Made by a program: the position numbers and the translations under genes. Positions 8,763-16,811 of a stretch of 64,000 nucleotides of DNA are shown in pieces. Location of the stretch: assembly GCF_004331345.1 (NCBI RefSeq), contig NZ_SJJZ01000002.1:620001-684000 (forward strand), read 5' to 3'. The DNA comes from Kribbella soli (GTDB lineage Bacteria; Actinomycetota; Actinomycetes; Propionibacteriales; Kribbellaceae). Numbering within the stretch: the stretch's first letter is position 1; each line of letters begins with the position of its first letter. The notes under the pieces are model-generated. The model had not been told where the DNA came from. It made no database searches and saw only the letters and a list, made by a program, of their open reading frames with translations.

Positions 8763-9269
8763 ATGGCCGAGGCGACCGCGTTCGCCGAGTTCGCGACCAG
8801 CAGGCACGGCGCGCTCTTCCGGTACGCGTACCTGCTGACGAGCGACCGCGGCCTCGCCGAGGACCTCGTCCAGGAGGCGCTGGTCAAGACGTACGTCGGC
8901 TGGCACCGGCTCCGCGATCCGAACAACGCCGAGGCGTACACCCGCCGCGCGATCACCACCACCGCGATCGGCTGGTGGCGCCGGAAGTCCTGGCGCGCGG
9001 AGCGGCCGTACGACGACGTACCCGATCAGCCCGTCAGCGCCGACGACGCGACCGCCCGGGTCTGGCTGTGGCGCGAACTGCAGAAGCTCCCACCGCGGCA
9101 GCGGGCCGCGCTGGTGCTGCGGTACTACGAAGATCTCACCGAACCGCAAACCGCCGAGATCCTCGGCTGCAGCGTCGGGACCGTGAAGAGCCAGGTCTCC
9201 GACGCACTCAAAAAGCTCCGGACCCGCCTGGGCTCCGATGTTGTGTTGAAGGCAGGAGTCACCGAATGA
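8763..9269 (+). CDS. ECF sigma factor, SigE/SIG family
   Basis: RNA polymerase sigma factor of 168 residues containing only regions 2 and 4. Region 2 includes LTSDRGLAEDLVQEALVKTYVGW; region 4 includes LPPRQRAALVLRYYEDLTEPQTAEILGCSVGTVKSQVSDALKKL written across its helix-turn-helix. The tryptophan-rich WWRRKSWRAERP linker is common in the actinobacterial SigE-like ECF group. It begins 18 bp after the SGNH hydrolase and its stop overlaps the next start by ATGA. That is the typical sigma/regulator arrangement. Probable control of an envelope stress regulon; targets unknown. Confidence 0.88.
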   Translation: MAEATAFAEFATSRHGALFRYAYLLTSDRGLAEDLVQEALVKTYVGWHRLRDPNNAEAYTRRAITTTAIGWWRRKSWRAERPYDDVPDQPVSADDATARVWLWRELQKLPPRQRAALVLRYYEDLTEPQTAEILGCSVGTVKSQVSDALKKLRTRLGSDVVLKAGVTE

Positions 9270-10438
9270 ACGACCTCCTCAGGGACACCCTGGCCGAGCG
9301 TGCCGCCGGCACCGAGCCGCCGCCGCTCGACCTCGACGGCATCATTGCGGCCGGCAACCACCGTGCCGCTCGGCGGCGCACCCTCGGCATCCTCGGCGGT
9401 GCTGTCGCGACCGCGGCCGTGGCCGTCGGCGGAGCGAGCGTGCTGAGGCCCCGCAACGAACAACCCCAGCCGGCCCACCCCGGGCCATTCACGCCGCGCC
9501 GCGCGACCTTTGCACTGGGCAACGAGATCCACTACGGCTCCGAGGTCATCTCGGTGGCACCGCACAAGGTGACCGCCTTCGTCCAGACCGACGCGGGCTT
9601 CGTGTTCCTGAACGCCGACAACGCGATCCACGTGGCTGACCGGGCCGGCGTCCGGAGCCTCGGCAAGAGCGCCTGGCGACTCACCGCCGACCACCGCGGC
9701 AATCTGGTCGCCTGGGTCGAGACCCACAACGACCAGGGCGAGTCGGTCGTGTACGACGTCGCCGCGGGCCGCGAACTCGTCCGGACGCCGATCGGCAACA
9801 AGTTCCCGAAGTACGCCAGCCTCGCCCACGGCCCGGAGATCGTCGCCCTCGACGGCAACACGGCGTACTTCGGCACGCTGGACGGCCTGTACCGCTGGGA
9901 CATCCGGAAGAACCAGGGCGAACTGATCGCCAAGGTCTCGACGATCGCGGTCCGCGCCGTGACGGCCGGGCAGATCGTGTTCCAGCAACCGCTCGAGCAG
10001 CGTCCACCCGCCGTGAGCCTGGCGGTCGCGAAGACGGTGTCCGCAACCGCTCCCGCAAGGTTCTCCGGCCAGCAGGCGTTCCTCTCGCCGGCCGCGAGGT
10101 ACCTCTTCACTGAGACGGACGACGCCCTGATCAGCATCGAACCGGGCTGGGCCGGCCCCAAGCTGTACGAGGTGGAGACCGGCCGGAAGATCAAGCTGCC
10201 GTACGCCTACGACAGCCTGTTCTTCGGCCAGTGGCTCGACGACGACAGATTCATTGCCGCAGGCAAGCGCCGGTTCTCGGAGGCGGCCGAGACAGATCTG
10301 CTCGTCGTCACCGCCGCGACCGGCGCCGTGAAGGTCGCCGTACCGAACTTCTCCAAGCTCATCTTCAGCACGACGCCGCCACGGATCGCGCCGTTCGCGT
10401 TGCCGACCGGCGGGCCGATCATCGACCTGGCCGAATGA
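9266..10438 (+). CDS. Membrane-anchored beta-propeller-like protein coupled to the ECF sigma factor
   Basis: Protein of 390 residues starting MNDLLRDTLAERAAGTEPPPLDLDGII. It has a short acidic cytosolic N-terminus, an arginine stretch (RAARRRTL), one membrane helix (LGILGGAVATAAVAVGGASVL, about 36-57) and a large exported domain. That domain has repeating strand units such as VAWVETH and AYFGTLDGLYRWDIR, suggesting a beta-propeller. The start overlaps the sigma factor stop (ATGA), so the two are translationally coupled. By position it is a candidate anti-sigma factor, but no zinc-binding or classical anti-sigma motif is visible. Its stop directly abuts the stop of the convergent ABC ATPase gene with no base between. 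Confidence 0.65.
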   Translation: MNDLLRDTLAERAAGTEPPPLDLDGIIAAGNHRAARRRTLGILGGAVATAAVAVGGASVLRPRNEQPQPAHPGPFTPRRATFALGNEIHYGSEVISVAPHKVTAFVQTDAGFVFLNADNAIHVADRAGVRSLGKSAWRLTADHRGNLVAWVETHNDQGESVVYDVAAGRELVRTPIGNKFPKYASLAHGPEIVALDGNTAYFGTLDGLYRWDIRKNQGELIAKVSTIAVRAVTAGQIVFQQPLEQRPPAVSLAVAKTVSATAPARFSGQQAFLSPAARYLFTETDDALISIEPGWAGPKLYEVETGRKIKLPYAYDSLFFGQWLDDDRFIAAGKRRFSEAAETDLLVVTAATGAVKVAVPNFSKLIFSTTPPRIAPFALPTGGPIIDLAE

Positions 10439-11521
10439 TCAGTCGGCCGAATCCGCCTTGGCGGCCGGTGCTTCCACGTTCTCCGGGAAGTGGCAGGCGG
10501 TCTGGTGACCCGGGGCGAGCTCGACCAGCGGTGGCTCCGTGACCTTGCAGATCTCCTGCGCCTTCCAGCAGCGGGTGTGGAAGCGGCACGCCGGCGGCGG
10601 GTTGATCGGGCTGGGGACGTCGCCCTGCAGCCGGATCCGCTCCTGCTTGGCCTTCCGCTTGGTGTCCGGCACCGGTACGGCGGACAACAGCGCGACCGTG
10701 TACGGGTGCATCGGCTTCTCGTACAGGTCGACGCGGTCGGCCAGCTCGACGATCTTGCCGAGGTACATGACCGCGACACGGTCCGACACATGCCGTACGA
10801 CGGACAGGTCGTGCGCGATCATCACGTACGTCAGGTCGAACTCTTCCTGCAGGTCCTCCAGCAGGTTCACGACCTGGGCCTGGATCGACACGTCCAGCGC
10901 GGACACCGGCTCGTCGGCGACGATCAGCTTCGGCCGGAGCGCCAGCGTGCGCGCGATCCCGATCCGCTGCCGCTGACCGCCGGAGAACTCGTGCGGGTAC
11001 CGGTTGTAGTGCTCCGGGCTCAGACCGACCAGCTCGAGCAGCTCCTGCACGGCCTTCTTCACGCCGTGCTCGGTCTTCACGTTCTGCAGCCGGAACGGCG
11101 CACCGACGATCTTGCCGACCGTGTGCCGCGGGTTCAGCGAACCGTACGGGTCCTGGAAGATCATCTGTACGTCGCGGCGCAGCGGACGCATCTGGCCCTC
11201 GCGCAGGTGACTGATGTCGCGACCCTCGAACACGATCTTGCCCGACGTCGGCTCCAGCAGCCGGGTCAGCAACCGGCCGGTCGTGGTCTTGCCACAGCCG
11301 GACTCGCCCACCAGCGACAACGTCTCGCCACGGGTCACGTTGAACGTCAGCCCGTCGACCGCCTGCACTGCACCGACCTGGCGCTGCAGGATGCCCTTGC
11401 GGATCGGGAAGTGCTTGACGAGTCCGTCGACCGACAGGATCTCCTCACCGATCTTCGGAACGGCGGGAGTGGATTCGGCGTCGGCAGTAGTCCCTGGAGT
11501 GCTCACAGTCGTCCCGTTCAC
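10439..11521 (-). CDS. Oligopeptide ABC transporter ATP-binding protein, OppF/DppF type
   Basis: Cytoplasmic ATPase of 360 residues, last gene of the peptide-uptake operon. Visible motifs: Walker [10 protein letters not shown], signature SGGQRQR, Walker B LIVADEPV. The C-terminal OppD/F extension carries spaced cysteines ([17 protein letters not shown]), a pattern associated with an iron-sulfur site in the family. GTG at 11521 overlaps the upstream ATPase stop by GTGA; further upstream starts exist but would lie within that gene. Partner of the OppD-type ATPase at 11518-12618. Confidence 0.92.
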   Translation of the reverse strand: MNGTTVSTPGTTADAESTPAVPKIGEEILSVDGLVKHFPIRKGILQRQVGAVQAVDGLTFNVTRGETLSLVGESGCGKTTTGRLLTRLLEPTSGKIVFEGRDISHLREGQMRPLRRDVQMIFQDPYGSLNPRHTVGKIVGAPFRLQNVKTEHGVKKAVQELLELVGLSPEHYNRYPHEFSGGQRQRIGIARTLALRPKLIVADEPVSALDVSIQAQVVNLLEDLQEEFDLTYVMIAHDLSVVRHVSDRVAVMYLGKIVELADRVDLYEKPMHPYTVALLSAVPVPDTKRKAKQERIRLQGDVPSPINPPPACRFHTRCWKAQEICKVTEPPLVELAPGHQTACHFPENVEAPAAKADSAD

Positions 11522-12618
11522 AGCTTCGGCTTGATGTCGGTCTCCCACGCCTTCTGGCGTTCCTGCGGGGAGAGATGGCACGCGACCAGGTGGCCGTTAC
11601 CGGTGTCTAGCAGCTCGGGCCGCTCGGTCTCGCTGGCGCCGCCGTTCAGGTGCGCGTAGTTGCAGCGCGGGTTGAACGCGCAGCCCTTCGGCACGTTGAT
11701 CAGGCTCGGCGGCGTGCCCTTGATCGGCATCAGCCGCTCGGAGCGCTCCCGGTCGATCCGCGGCATCGACCCGAGCAGACCCCAGGTGTAGGGGTGCTGC
11801 GGGCGGTCGAAGATGTCCTCCGCGGTGCTGTACTCGACCGCGCGGCCGGCGTACATCACCTGGATGTCGTCGGCCAGCTCGGCGACCACACCGAGGTCGT
11901 GGGTGATGATGATGACGGCCGAGTTGAACTCGCGCTGCAGGTCCCGGATCAGGTCCAGGATCTGCGCCTGCACGGTGACGTCGAGGGCCGTCGTCGGCTC
12001 GTCGGCGATCAGCAGGTCGGGGTCGCAGGACAGCGCCATCGCGATCATCGCGCGCTGCCGCATGCCGCCGGAGAACTGGTGCGGGTACGCGTCCACCCGG
12101 CGGTCCGGCTGCGGGATGCCGACCCGGTCGAGCATCTCGATCGCGTGCTTCTTCGCGACCGCCTTGCTGACCTGGTTGTGCACCCGGTACGCCTCGACGA
12201 TCTGCGTGCCGACGGTGTAGAAGGGGTGCATCGCGGACAGCGGGTCCTGGAAGATCATCGCCATCCGCTTGCCGCGCAGCAGCCGGACCTCTTCACGCGT
12301 CGACGTCACCAGGTCCTGGCCGTCGAGGAAGATCTGCCCGCTGATGTTCGCGACACCCGGCTTGTGCAGGCCCATGATCGACAGGCTGGTGACGCTCTTG
12401 CCGGAGCCGGACTCGCCGACGATGCCGAGCGTCTTGCCGCGCTCCAGCTGGAACGAGATGCCGTCGACGGACTTCACCACACCGTCGTCGGTCGGGAAGT
12501 GCACCTTCAGGTCGCGGACGTCGAGGAAGGCTTCGCCTCGCTCCACCCGCTGCACGGAGTCCTGCTGTGCGGAATCCTGCTGTGCGGAATCCTGGGCTTC
12601 TTCGATCGGCTCGGTCAC
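11518..12618 (-). CDS. Oligopeptide ABC transporter ATP-binding protein, OppD/DppD type
   Basis: ATPase of 366 residues with Walker A GESGSGKS, signature SGGMRQR, Walker [10 protein letters not shown] and the C-terminal cysteine-containing OppD extension ([12 protein letters not shown] ... VACHL). GTG at 12618 overlaps the permease stop (GTGA). The first 25 residues are unusual: [12 protein letters not shown] is encoded by a tandemly repeated 15-bp unit (about 12558-12593). That looks like a slippage-generated N-terminal extension ahead of the conserved domain at [11 protein letters not shown]. Confidence 0.93.
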   Translation of the reverse strand: MTEPIEEAQDSAQQDSAQQDSVQRVERGEAFLDVRDLKVHFPTDDGVVKSVDGISFQLERGKTLGIVGESGSGKSVTSLSIMGLHKPGVANISGQIFLDGQDLVTSTREEVRLLRGKRMAMIFQDPLSAMHPFYTVGTQIVEAYRVHNQVSKAVAKKHAIEMLDRVGIPQPDRRVDAYPHQFSGGMRQRAMIAMALSCDPDLLIADEPTTALDVTVQAQILDLIRDLQREFNSAVIIITHDLGVVAELADDIQVMYAGRAVEYSTAEDIFDRPQHPYTWGLLGSMPRIDRERSERLMPIKGTPPSLINVPKGCAFNPRCNYAHLNGGASETERPELLDTGNGHLVACHLSPQERQKAWETDIKPKL

Positions 12619-13628
12619 GAGATCCGCACCCTCGGGTCGACGACGGCGTACAGGAGGTCAACGACCAGGTTCGCCAGCACGATGAAGAACGCGGCGACCA
12701 GGGTCACGCCGAGCACCTTCGGCAGGTCGTTGGCGCGCAGCGCGATGACGGCGTACTGACCGATGCCGGGCAGCGAGAATGTGGTCTCGGTGAGGATCGC
12801 TCCACCCATGAGGAGGCCGAGGTCGAGACCGAAGATCGTCAGGATCGGCGTCAGCGCCGACCGCAGGCCGTGCCGCAGCACCACGGTTCGCTCGGTGAGG
12901 CCCTTGGCGCGGGCGGTCCGGACGAAGTCCTCGTTCATCGTCTCGAGCATGCCGGCCCGGGTCAGTCGTGCGTACGCCGCGGCGTACAGGAAGGCCAGCG
13001 TGACCCACGGGAGGATCAGGTCGTACGCCCACCACAACGGGTTCGTCTCGTCGAGTGGGTTGACGCCGCCCTGCTGGGTCCAGCCGAGGCCGTAACTGAA
13101 GATCGACAGCGACAGCAGGCCGGTGAAGAAGATCGGCAGCGACACACCCGCGAGCGCCACCGACATGAGTGATCGGTCCAGCACCGACCCACGTCTCAGT
13201 GCCGAGACGATGCCGGTGCCGACGCCGGTGATGAGCCAGATGAAGGCCGCACCACCGGCGAGCGACGCAGTCACGGGTATTCGCGCGACCAGGTCCGGCC
13301 AGACCGGCTGCTGGGTCAGGAACGAGTAGCCGAAGCACGGAGCCGGGCATCGCTCGGTTCCGGTGCCGTAGTTGTAGTCCTGGCCAACTACGAGGCCTTT
13401 CACGAAGCGGCCGTACTGCACGTAGAGAGGGTCGGTGAAGCCGAGCCGGACCGCAGTGTTGTGGATCTGCTCCTGCCCCGCGCTCTTGCCGACGTAACGG
13501 CCGGCCAGGTCGTCGGCGGTGGCACCACCGAGTCTCGGGACGAGGAAGAAGATCCCGAACGTGACGGCCGTGACGATGAAGAGCAGGAGTACTGCTCCGA
13601 TCACCCGGCGGACTAGATATGCGAACAC
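12615..13628 (-). CDS. Peptide ABC transporter permease, OppB/DppB type
   Basis: Integral membrane permease of 337 residues. It opens with MFAYLVRRVIGAVLLLFIVT (the GTG start is read as Met) and carries the inner-membrane binding motif region EDFVRTARAKGLTERTV, where OppB proteins contact the ATPase. The extracytoplasmic loop contains a CPAPC pair. GTG start at 13628; its stop overlaps the following ATPase start. A 15-bp stem-loop separates it from the upstream substrate-binding protein gene. Confidence 0.92.
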   Translation of the reverse strand: MFAYLVRRVIGAVLLLFIVTAVTFGIFFLVPRLGGATADDLAGRYVGKSAGQEQIHNTAVRLGFTDPLYVQYGRFVKGLVVGQDYNYGTGTERCPAPCFGYSFLTQQPVWPDLVARIPVTASLAGGAAFIWLITGVGTGIVSALRRGSVLDRSLMSVALAGVSLPIFFTGLLSLSIFSYGLGWTQQGGVNPLDETNPLWWAYDLILPWVTLAFLYAAAYARLTRAGMLETMNEDFVRTARAKGLTERTVVLRHGLRSALTPILTIFGLDLGLLMGGAILTETTFSLPGIGQYAVIALRANDLPKVLGVTLVAAFFIVLANLVVDLLYAVVDPRVRIS

Positions 13629-13640
13629 CGTGCTCGGCGT

Positions 13641-13674
13641 GGTGGCCGGTGATCATCGCTGATCACCGGCCACC
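13641..13674 (-). promoter_or_regulatory. Intercistronic 15-bp stem-loop between SBP and permease genes
   Basis: GGTGGCCGGTGATCA, loop TCGC, then the exact complement: a perfect 15-bp stem with a 4-nt loop. It lies between the SBP stop (13733) and the permease start (13628). No T-run follows in the direction of transcription, so it is not a standard terminator. Structures at this place in binding-protein operons commonly stabilise the SBP part of the mRNA or thin out downstream transcription, which would give excess SBP; that role is inferred. Confidence 0.7.
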
Positions 13675-13732
13675 CTCAGCCTTCACCTACCTCTACTGGT
13701 GATTGTTGGTCAGGGCAACCGACTGCCGACTA

Positions 13733-15511
13733 CTACTTCTGTGCGAGTCCGATGCTCGCGTAGTCGTACATGTTCTGACCGTCGTTGCTGAACACGTTCG
13801 CGAGCGTGTCCGGGCGGTACAGCAGGCCCTTGGCCCAGATACCCGGCAGCACGCCGGCCTGCTCCATGACCTTCTTGTCGACGTCCACCCAGATCTGGTT
13901 ACGGGCGGCCTCGTCGGTCGTCGCCAGCGCCTTGTCGATCAGCGTGTCGACCTCCGGGATCCGGATACCGAGGTTGGTGTTACCACCGGCGGCCCGGATC
14001 ACCCGGCTGTCCACGATCTGGCTCAGGAAGCCGAAGCCGTCCGGCCAGTCCGCACCCCAGCTGTAGACGATCATGCCCAGGCCGTTGGCCTTCGCGTAGT
14101 CCGGCTTGCCGGCGTACAGCTTGGTGTAGTCACCGGTCGGGAAGCCCTTCGGCGTCAGCTTGATGCCGACCTTGGCCAGCGACTGCTGCAGCGACTCGGC
14201 GACGGCCTTCTCCTTCGGCCGGTCCGCGCGGTAGGCGATGTTGGTGCTGAAGCCGTTCGGCATTCCGCACTTCGTCAGCGCTTCCTTCGCCTTCGTCGGG
14301 TTGCCGTTCTTGTCCTGCTCGAAGCCGTAGTCGTCGAACTTCTGCGCGCCCGCGACCGACGGCGGCATCAGGTTCGTCGCGATGTCGCCACCGATCGGAC
14401 CGCCGTACGCACGCTGGTAGCCCTCGTGGTCGGCGGCGTACAGAACCGCCTTGCGGCACTCGACGTTGTCGAACGGCTTGACCTCACTGTTGAACACCGT
14501 GAAGTTCAGGCGCGTGGACAGCACGTTGTCGGTGTGCGCCTTCAGCTTCGGGTCGGCGAGGACCTTCGCCTGGGTCTCGGCCAGCACACCGGTGCCGACG
14601 ATGTCGACGTCGAGGTCGCCGGCCTGCAGCCGGTTGTCGATGTCGGCGCCGTTCACGTTGTAGGCGACGGTGATCTTGTCCGGCAGCGCCTTGCGGCCCG
14701 AGTCCGGGTCGGTCGCCGGGTCGTACTGGTCGTTGCGGACCAGCGTGAAGCCCTTGTTCGCGTCGTTGCTCTCGAACTTGTACGGGCCGCTCGAGATCGG
14801 GTGCAGCTGGTACTTCGTGCCGGTGTCCTTCGCCTGCGGGACCCCCGCGGTCGACGGCAGCTGCGCGAAGTAGTCGAAGCCGGCGAACGTCTTGTTCAGG
14901 TGGAAGACGATCGTGTAGTCGTCCGGCGTCGTCATCGCCTTGGCCAACTGCTTCATCTGCGGGTCCTTGGCGACGCTGTAGTCCTTAGGGACGTCGACCA
15001 GGAAGTCGTTGAAGTACGTCGGGCCGTTCGGCAGCGTGGTCTTATCCAGCGACCGGGCGACGCCGTACATGACGTCCTTGGCCTTGACCTCGGTGCCGTC
15101 CTCGAACTTGACGCCCTTGCGGAGCTTGTAGGTCCAGGTCTTGGCGTCGTCGGTCGGCACACCGGGAGCCTCGGCGAGGTCCGGGACGACCTTTCCGCCT
15201 TCCTTGCCCGGTGCCGACTTGAAGACCATCAACGGCCGGACGTAGTTGCGCGCCAGGTTCCAGGAGAGGCCGTAGTAGGTGTCACCGGGATCGGTGGAGT
15301 CCCACTTCTCGGTCGCCGCCATCCGGAGCGTGCCGCCCTTTTTGTCGCTCGGGTTGAAGATCTTCCCGTTGGCCGCGTCGAACTCAGGTGTCGCCGCGCT
15401 GCTGCCGCCACCCGACCCTCCGGAGGAAGCCTTCGGTCCCCCGCAGGCCACCAGGCTCAAGGCGACGGCCGCACTGACGGCGGTTACCGTCGTGATGCGA
15501 TTCCATCTCAT
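13733..15511 (-). CDS. Peptide ABC transporter substrate-binding lipoprotein (SBP_bac_5)
   Basis: Extracytoplasmic solute-binding protein of 592 residues. The lipobox LVAC places the lipidated cysteine at 23, followed by a glycine/serine linker, then the family 5 domain (RKGVKFEDGTEVKAKDVMYG is its signature region). An in-frame GTG 12 nt upstream is possible, but ATG at 15511 is preferred because AAAGGGG lies 11 nt before it and directly abuts the GTG. Second gene of the operon; the order permease-SBP-permease-ATPase-ATPase is that of the Streptomyces bldK oligopeptide importer. Ligand unknown. Confidence 0.92.
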   Translation of the reverse strand: MRWNRITTVTAVSAAVALSLVACGGPKASSGGSGGGSSAATPEFDAANGKIFNPSDKKGGTLRMAATEKWDSTDPGDTYYGLSWNLARNYVRPLMVFKSAPGKEGGKVVPDLAEAPGVPTDDAKTWTYKLRKGVKFEDGTEVKAKDVMYGVARSLDKTTLPNGPTYFNDFLVDVPKDYSVAKDPQMKQLAKAMTTPDDYTIVFHLNKTFAGFDYFAQLPSTAGVPQAKDTGTKYQLHPISSGPYKFESNDANKGFTLVRNDQYDPATDPDSGRKALPDKITVAYNVNGADIDNRLQAGDLDVDIVGTGVLAETQAKVLADPKLKAHTDNVLSTRLNFTVFNSEVKPFDNVECRKAVLYAADHEGYQRAYGGPIGGDIATNLMPPSVAGAQKFDDYGFEQDKNGNPTKAKEALTKCGMPNGFSTNIAYRADRPKEKAVAESLQQSLAKVGIKLTPKGFPTGDYTKLYAGKPDYAKANGLGMIVYSWGADWPDGFGFLSQIVDSRVIRAAGGNTNLGIRIPEVDTLIDKALATTDEAARNQIWVDVDKKVMEQAGVLPGIWAKGLLYRPDTLANVFSNDGQNMYDYASIGLAQK

Positions 15512-15568
15512 CTCTTGTTGCACCCCTTTAATCGTTGAGAGCCAGGCTCCCTGGTTGATGCGAAACGC

Positions 15569-16561
15569 CTACCGGGATCGCGGGTCGAGCGCGTCGCGCA
15601 ATCCGTCACCGAACAGGTTGAACGCCAGCACGGTGACGAAGATCGCCAAACCGGGCGGAATCATGTACATCGGGTCGACCTGGTACCAGTTCGCCGCGCC
15701 GGACAGCATGTCGCCCCAGCTGGCCGTCGGCGGCCGGACACCGAAGCCCAGGTAGGACAGGCCGGCCTCGAACAGGACGTTGGTCGGAATCAGCAAGGTC
15801 GCGTACACCAGGATCGGCGCGATCAGGTTCGGCAGCAGTTCGGTGAACAGGATGTACGGGCGGCGCGCACCGAGACTCCGGGCCGCGTCGACGAACTCCC
15901 GCTCCCGCAGCGACAGTGTCTGCCCGCGGATGATCCGGCCGATGTACGGCCAGCTGAAGAAGCCGATGATGAACACGATCAGCGCGACCCGCAGGGTGTT
16001 GCCTTTCAGCCCGAAGATCTGGTCCGGGATCGCACCGACCATCGCCAGCGCGAACAGCACCAGCGGGAAGGCCAGGAAGATGTCCATCAGCCGGCTGATC
16101 AAGGTGTCCACCCAGCCGCCGAAGTAACCGGCGACGATACCCAGCGTGACACCGATCACGACCGACAGCAGAGTCGCCAGGAACGCGATCAGCAGCGAGA
16201 TGCGGGCGCCGTACACGATCCGCGCGAAGATGTCCCGGCCGTTCACCGGCTCGATGCCGAACGGGTGGTCCCAGCTGATCCCGCCGAGCTTGCCGATCGG
16301 GGTCTGCAGCGACGGGTCCACCAGATCCTGGTGGAAATCGTTCGGGGTGACACCGACCAGTTTGCAGACCACCGGCGCGAAGATGCCGACCAGGATCAGC
16401 AGCAGTACGAAGGCACCGCCGGCGAGCGCGACCTTGTCACGCTTCAGCCGGATCCACGAGATCTGCCACAGCGACCGGCCCTCGATCTTGCCCGCGCCTT
16501 CGAGGATCGCCTCGGGTTGCGCTGAGGTTGATCCCGGCTCGACCTCGAGTGGCGTGCTCAC
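15569..16561 (-). CDS. Peptide ABC transporter permease, OppC/DppC type
   Basis: Permease of 330 residues with the OppC N-terminal region (SLWQISWIRLKRDKVALAGG, first membrane helix), the DHPFGIEPVNGRDIFARIVYG motif split over the first loop, and REREFVDAARSLGA, the ATPase-contact EAA loop. GTG start at 16561 with GGGGAA upstream. First gene of the opp operon; a promoter candidate lies 63 bp upstream. Confidence 0.93.
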   Translation of the reverse strand: MSTPLEVEPGSTSAQPEAILEGAGKIEGRSLWQISWIRLKRDKVALAGGAFVLLLILVGIFAPVVCKLVGVTPNDFHQDLVDPSLQTPIGKLGGISWDHPFGIEPVNGRDIFARIVYGARISLLIAFLATLLSVVIGVTLGIVAGYFGGWVDTLISRLMDIFLAFPLVLFALAMVGAIPDQIFGLKGNTLRVALIVFIIGFFSWPYIGRIIRGQTLSLREREFVDAARSLGARRPYILFTELLPNLIAPILVYATLLIPTNVLFEAGLSYLGFGVRPPTASWGDMLSGAANWYQVDPMYMIPPGLAIFVTVLAFNLFGDGLRDALDPRSR

Positions 16562-16623
16562 GCGATGAGTTCCCCTGCCTGGTTCGGATGAACCGGAACG
16601 AAATCCGGAATGGCTGCCGCCTT

Positions 16624-16652
16624 AACCTGCCGCCATTACAGCCCGGAGTCAA
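16624..16652 (-). promoter_or_regulatory. Candidate promoter of the peptide-transport operon
   Basis: Minus strand TTGACT (16647-16652) and CAGGTT (16624-16629) with a 17-bp spacer, 63 bp before the first permease start. A 9-bp inverted repeat, GCGGAAAGT (16655-16663) and ACTTTCCGC (16711-16719), lies just upstream and could be a regulator half-site pair. Predicted by eye. Confidence 0.45.
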
Positions 16653-16811
16653 ACGCGGAAAGTGCTGCGTTGCCCGATCGTGATCGTCAGGAAATCGTCC
16701 CGTATCGTGGACTTTCCGCAGTAAACCACGGCGTCGCACCCACGGTCGCCGGGACCTCGCGAACCGTTACTGCCATGGCATCTTTGTGTCACACAGCCGA
16801 AGGCTGGAATG

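Noticed and set aside
13703..15538. 611-codon plus-strand frame opposite the SBP gene
   Set aside because: Shadow of the substrate-binding protein; no ribosome site or known motif.
16794..16806. CAGCC-GAA-GGCTG hairpin as terminator of the second SBP gene
   Set aside because: Only five base pairs and no T-run; too weak to call as a feature.
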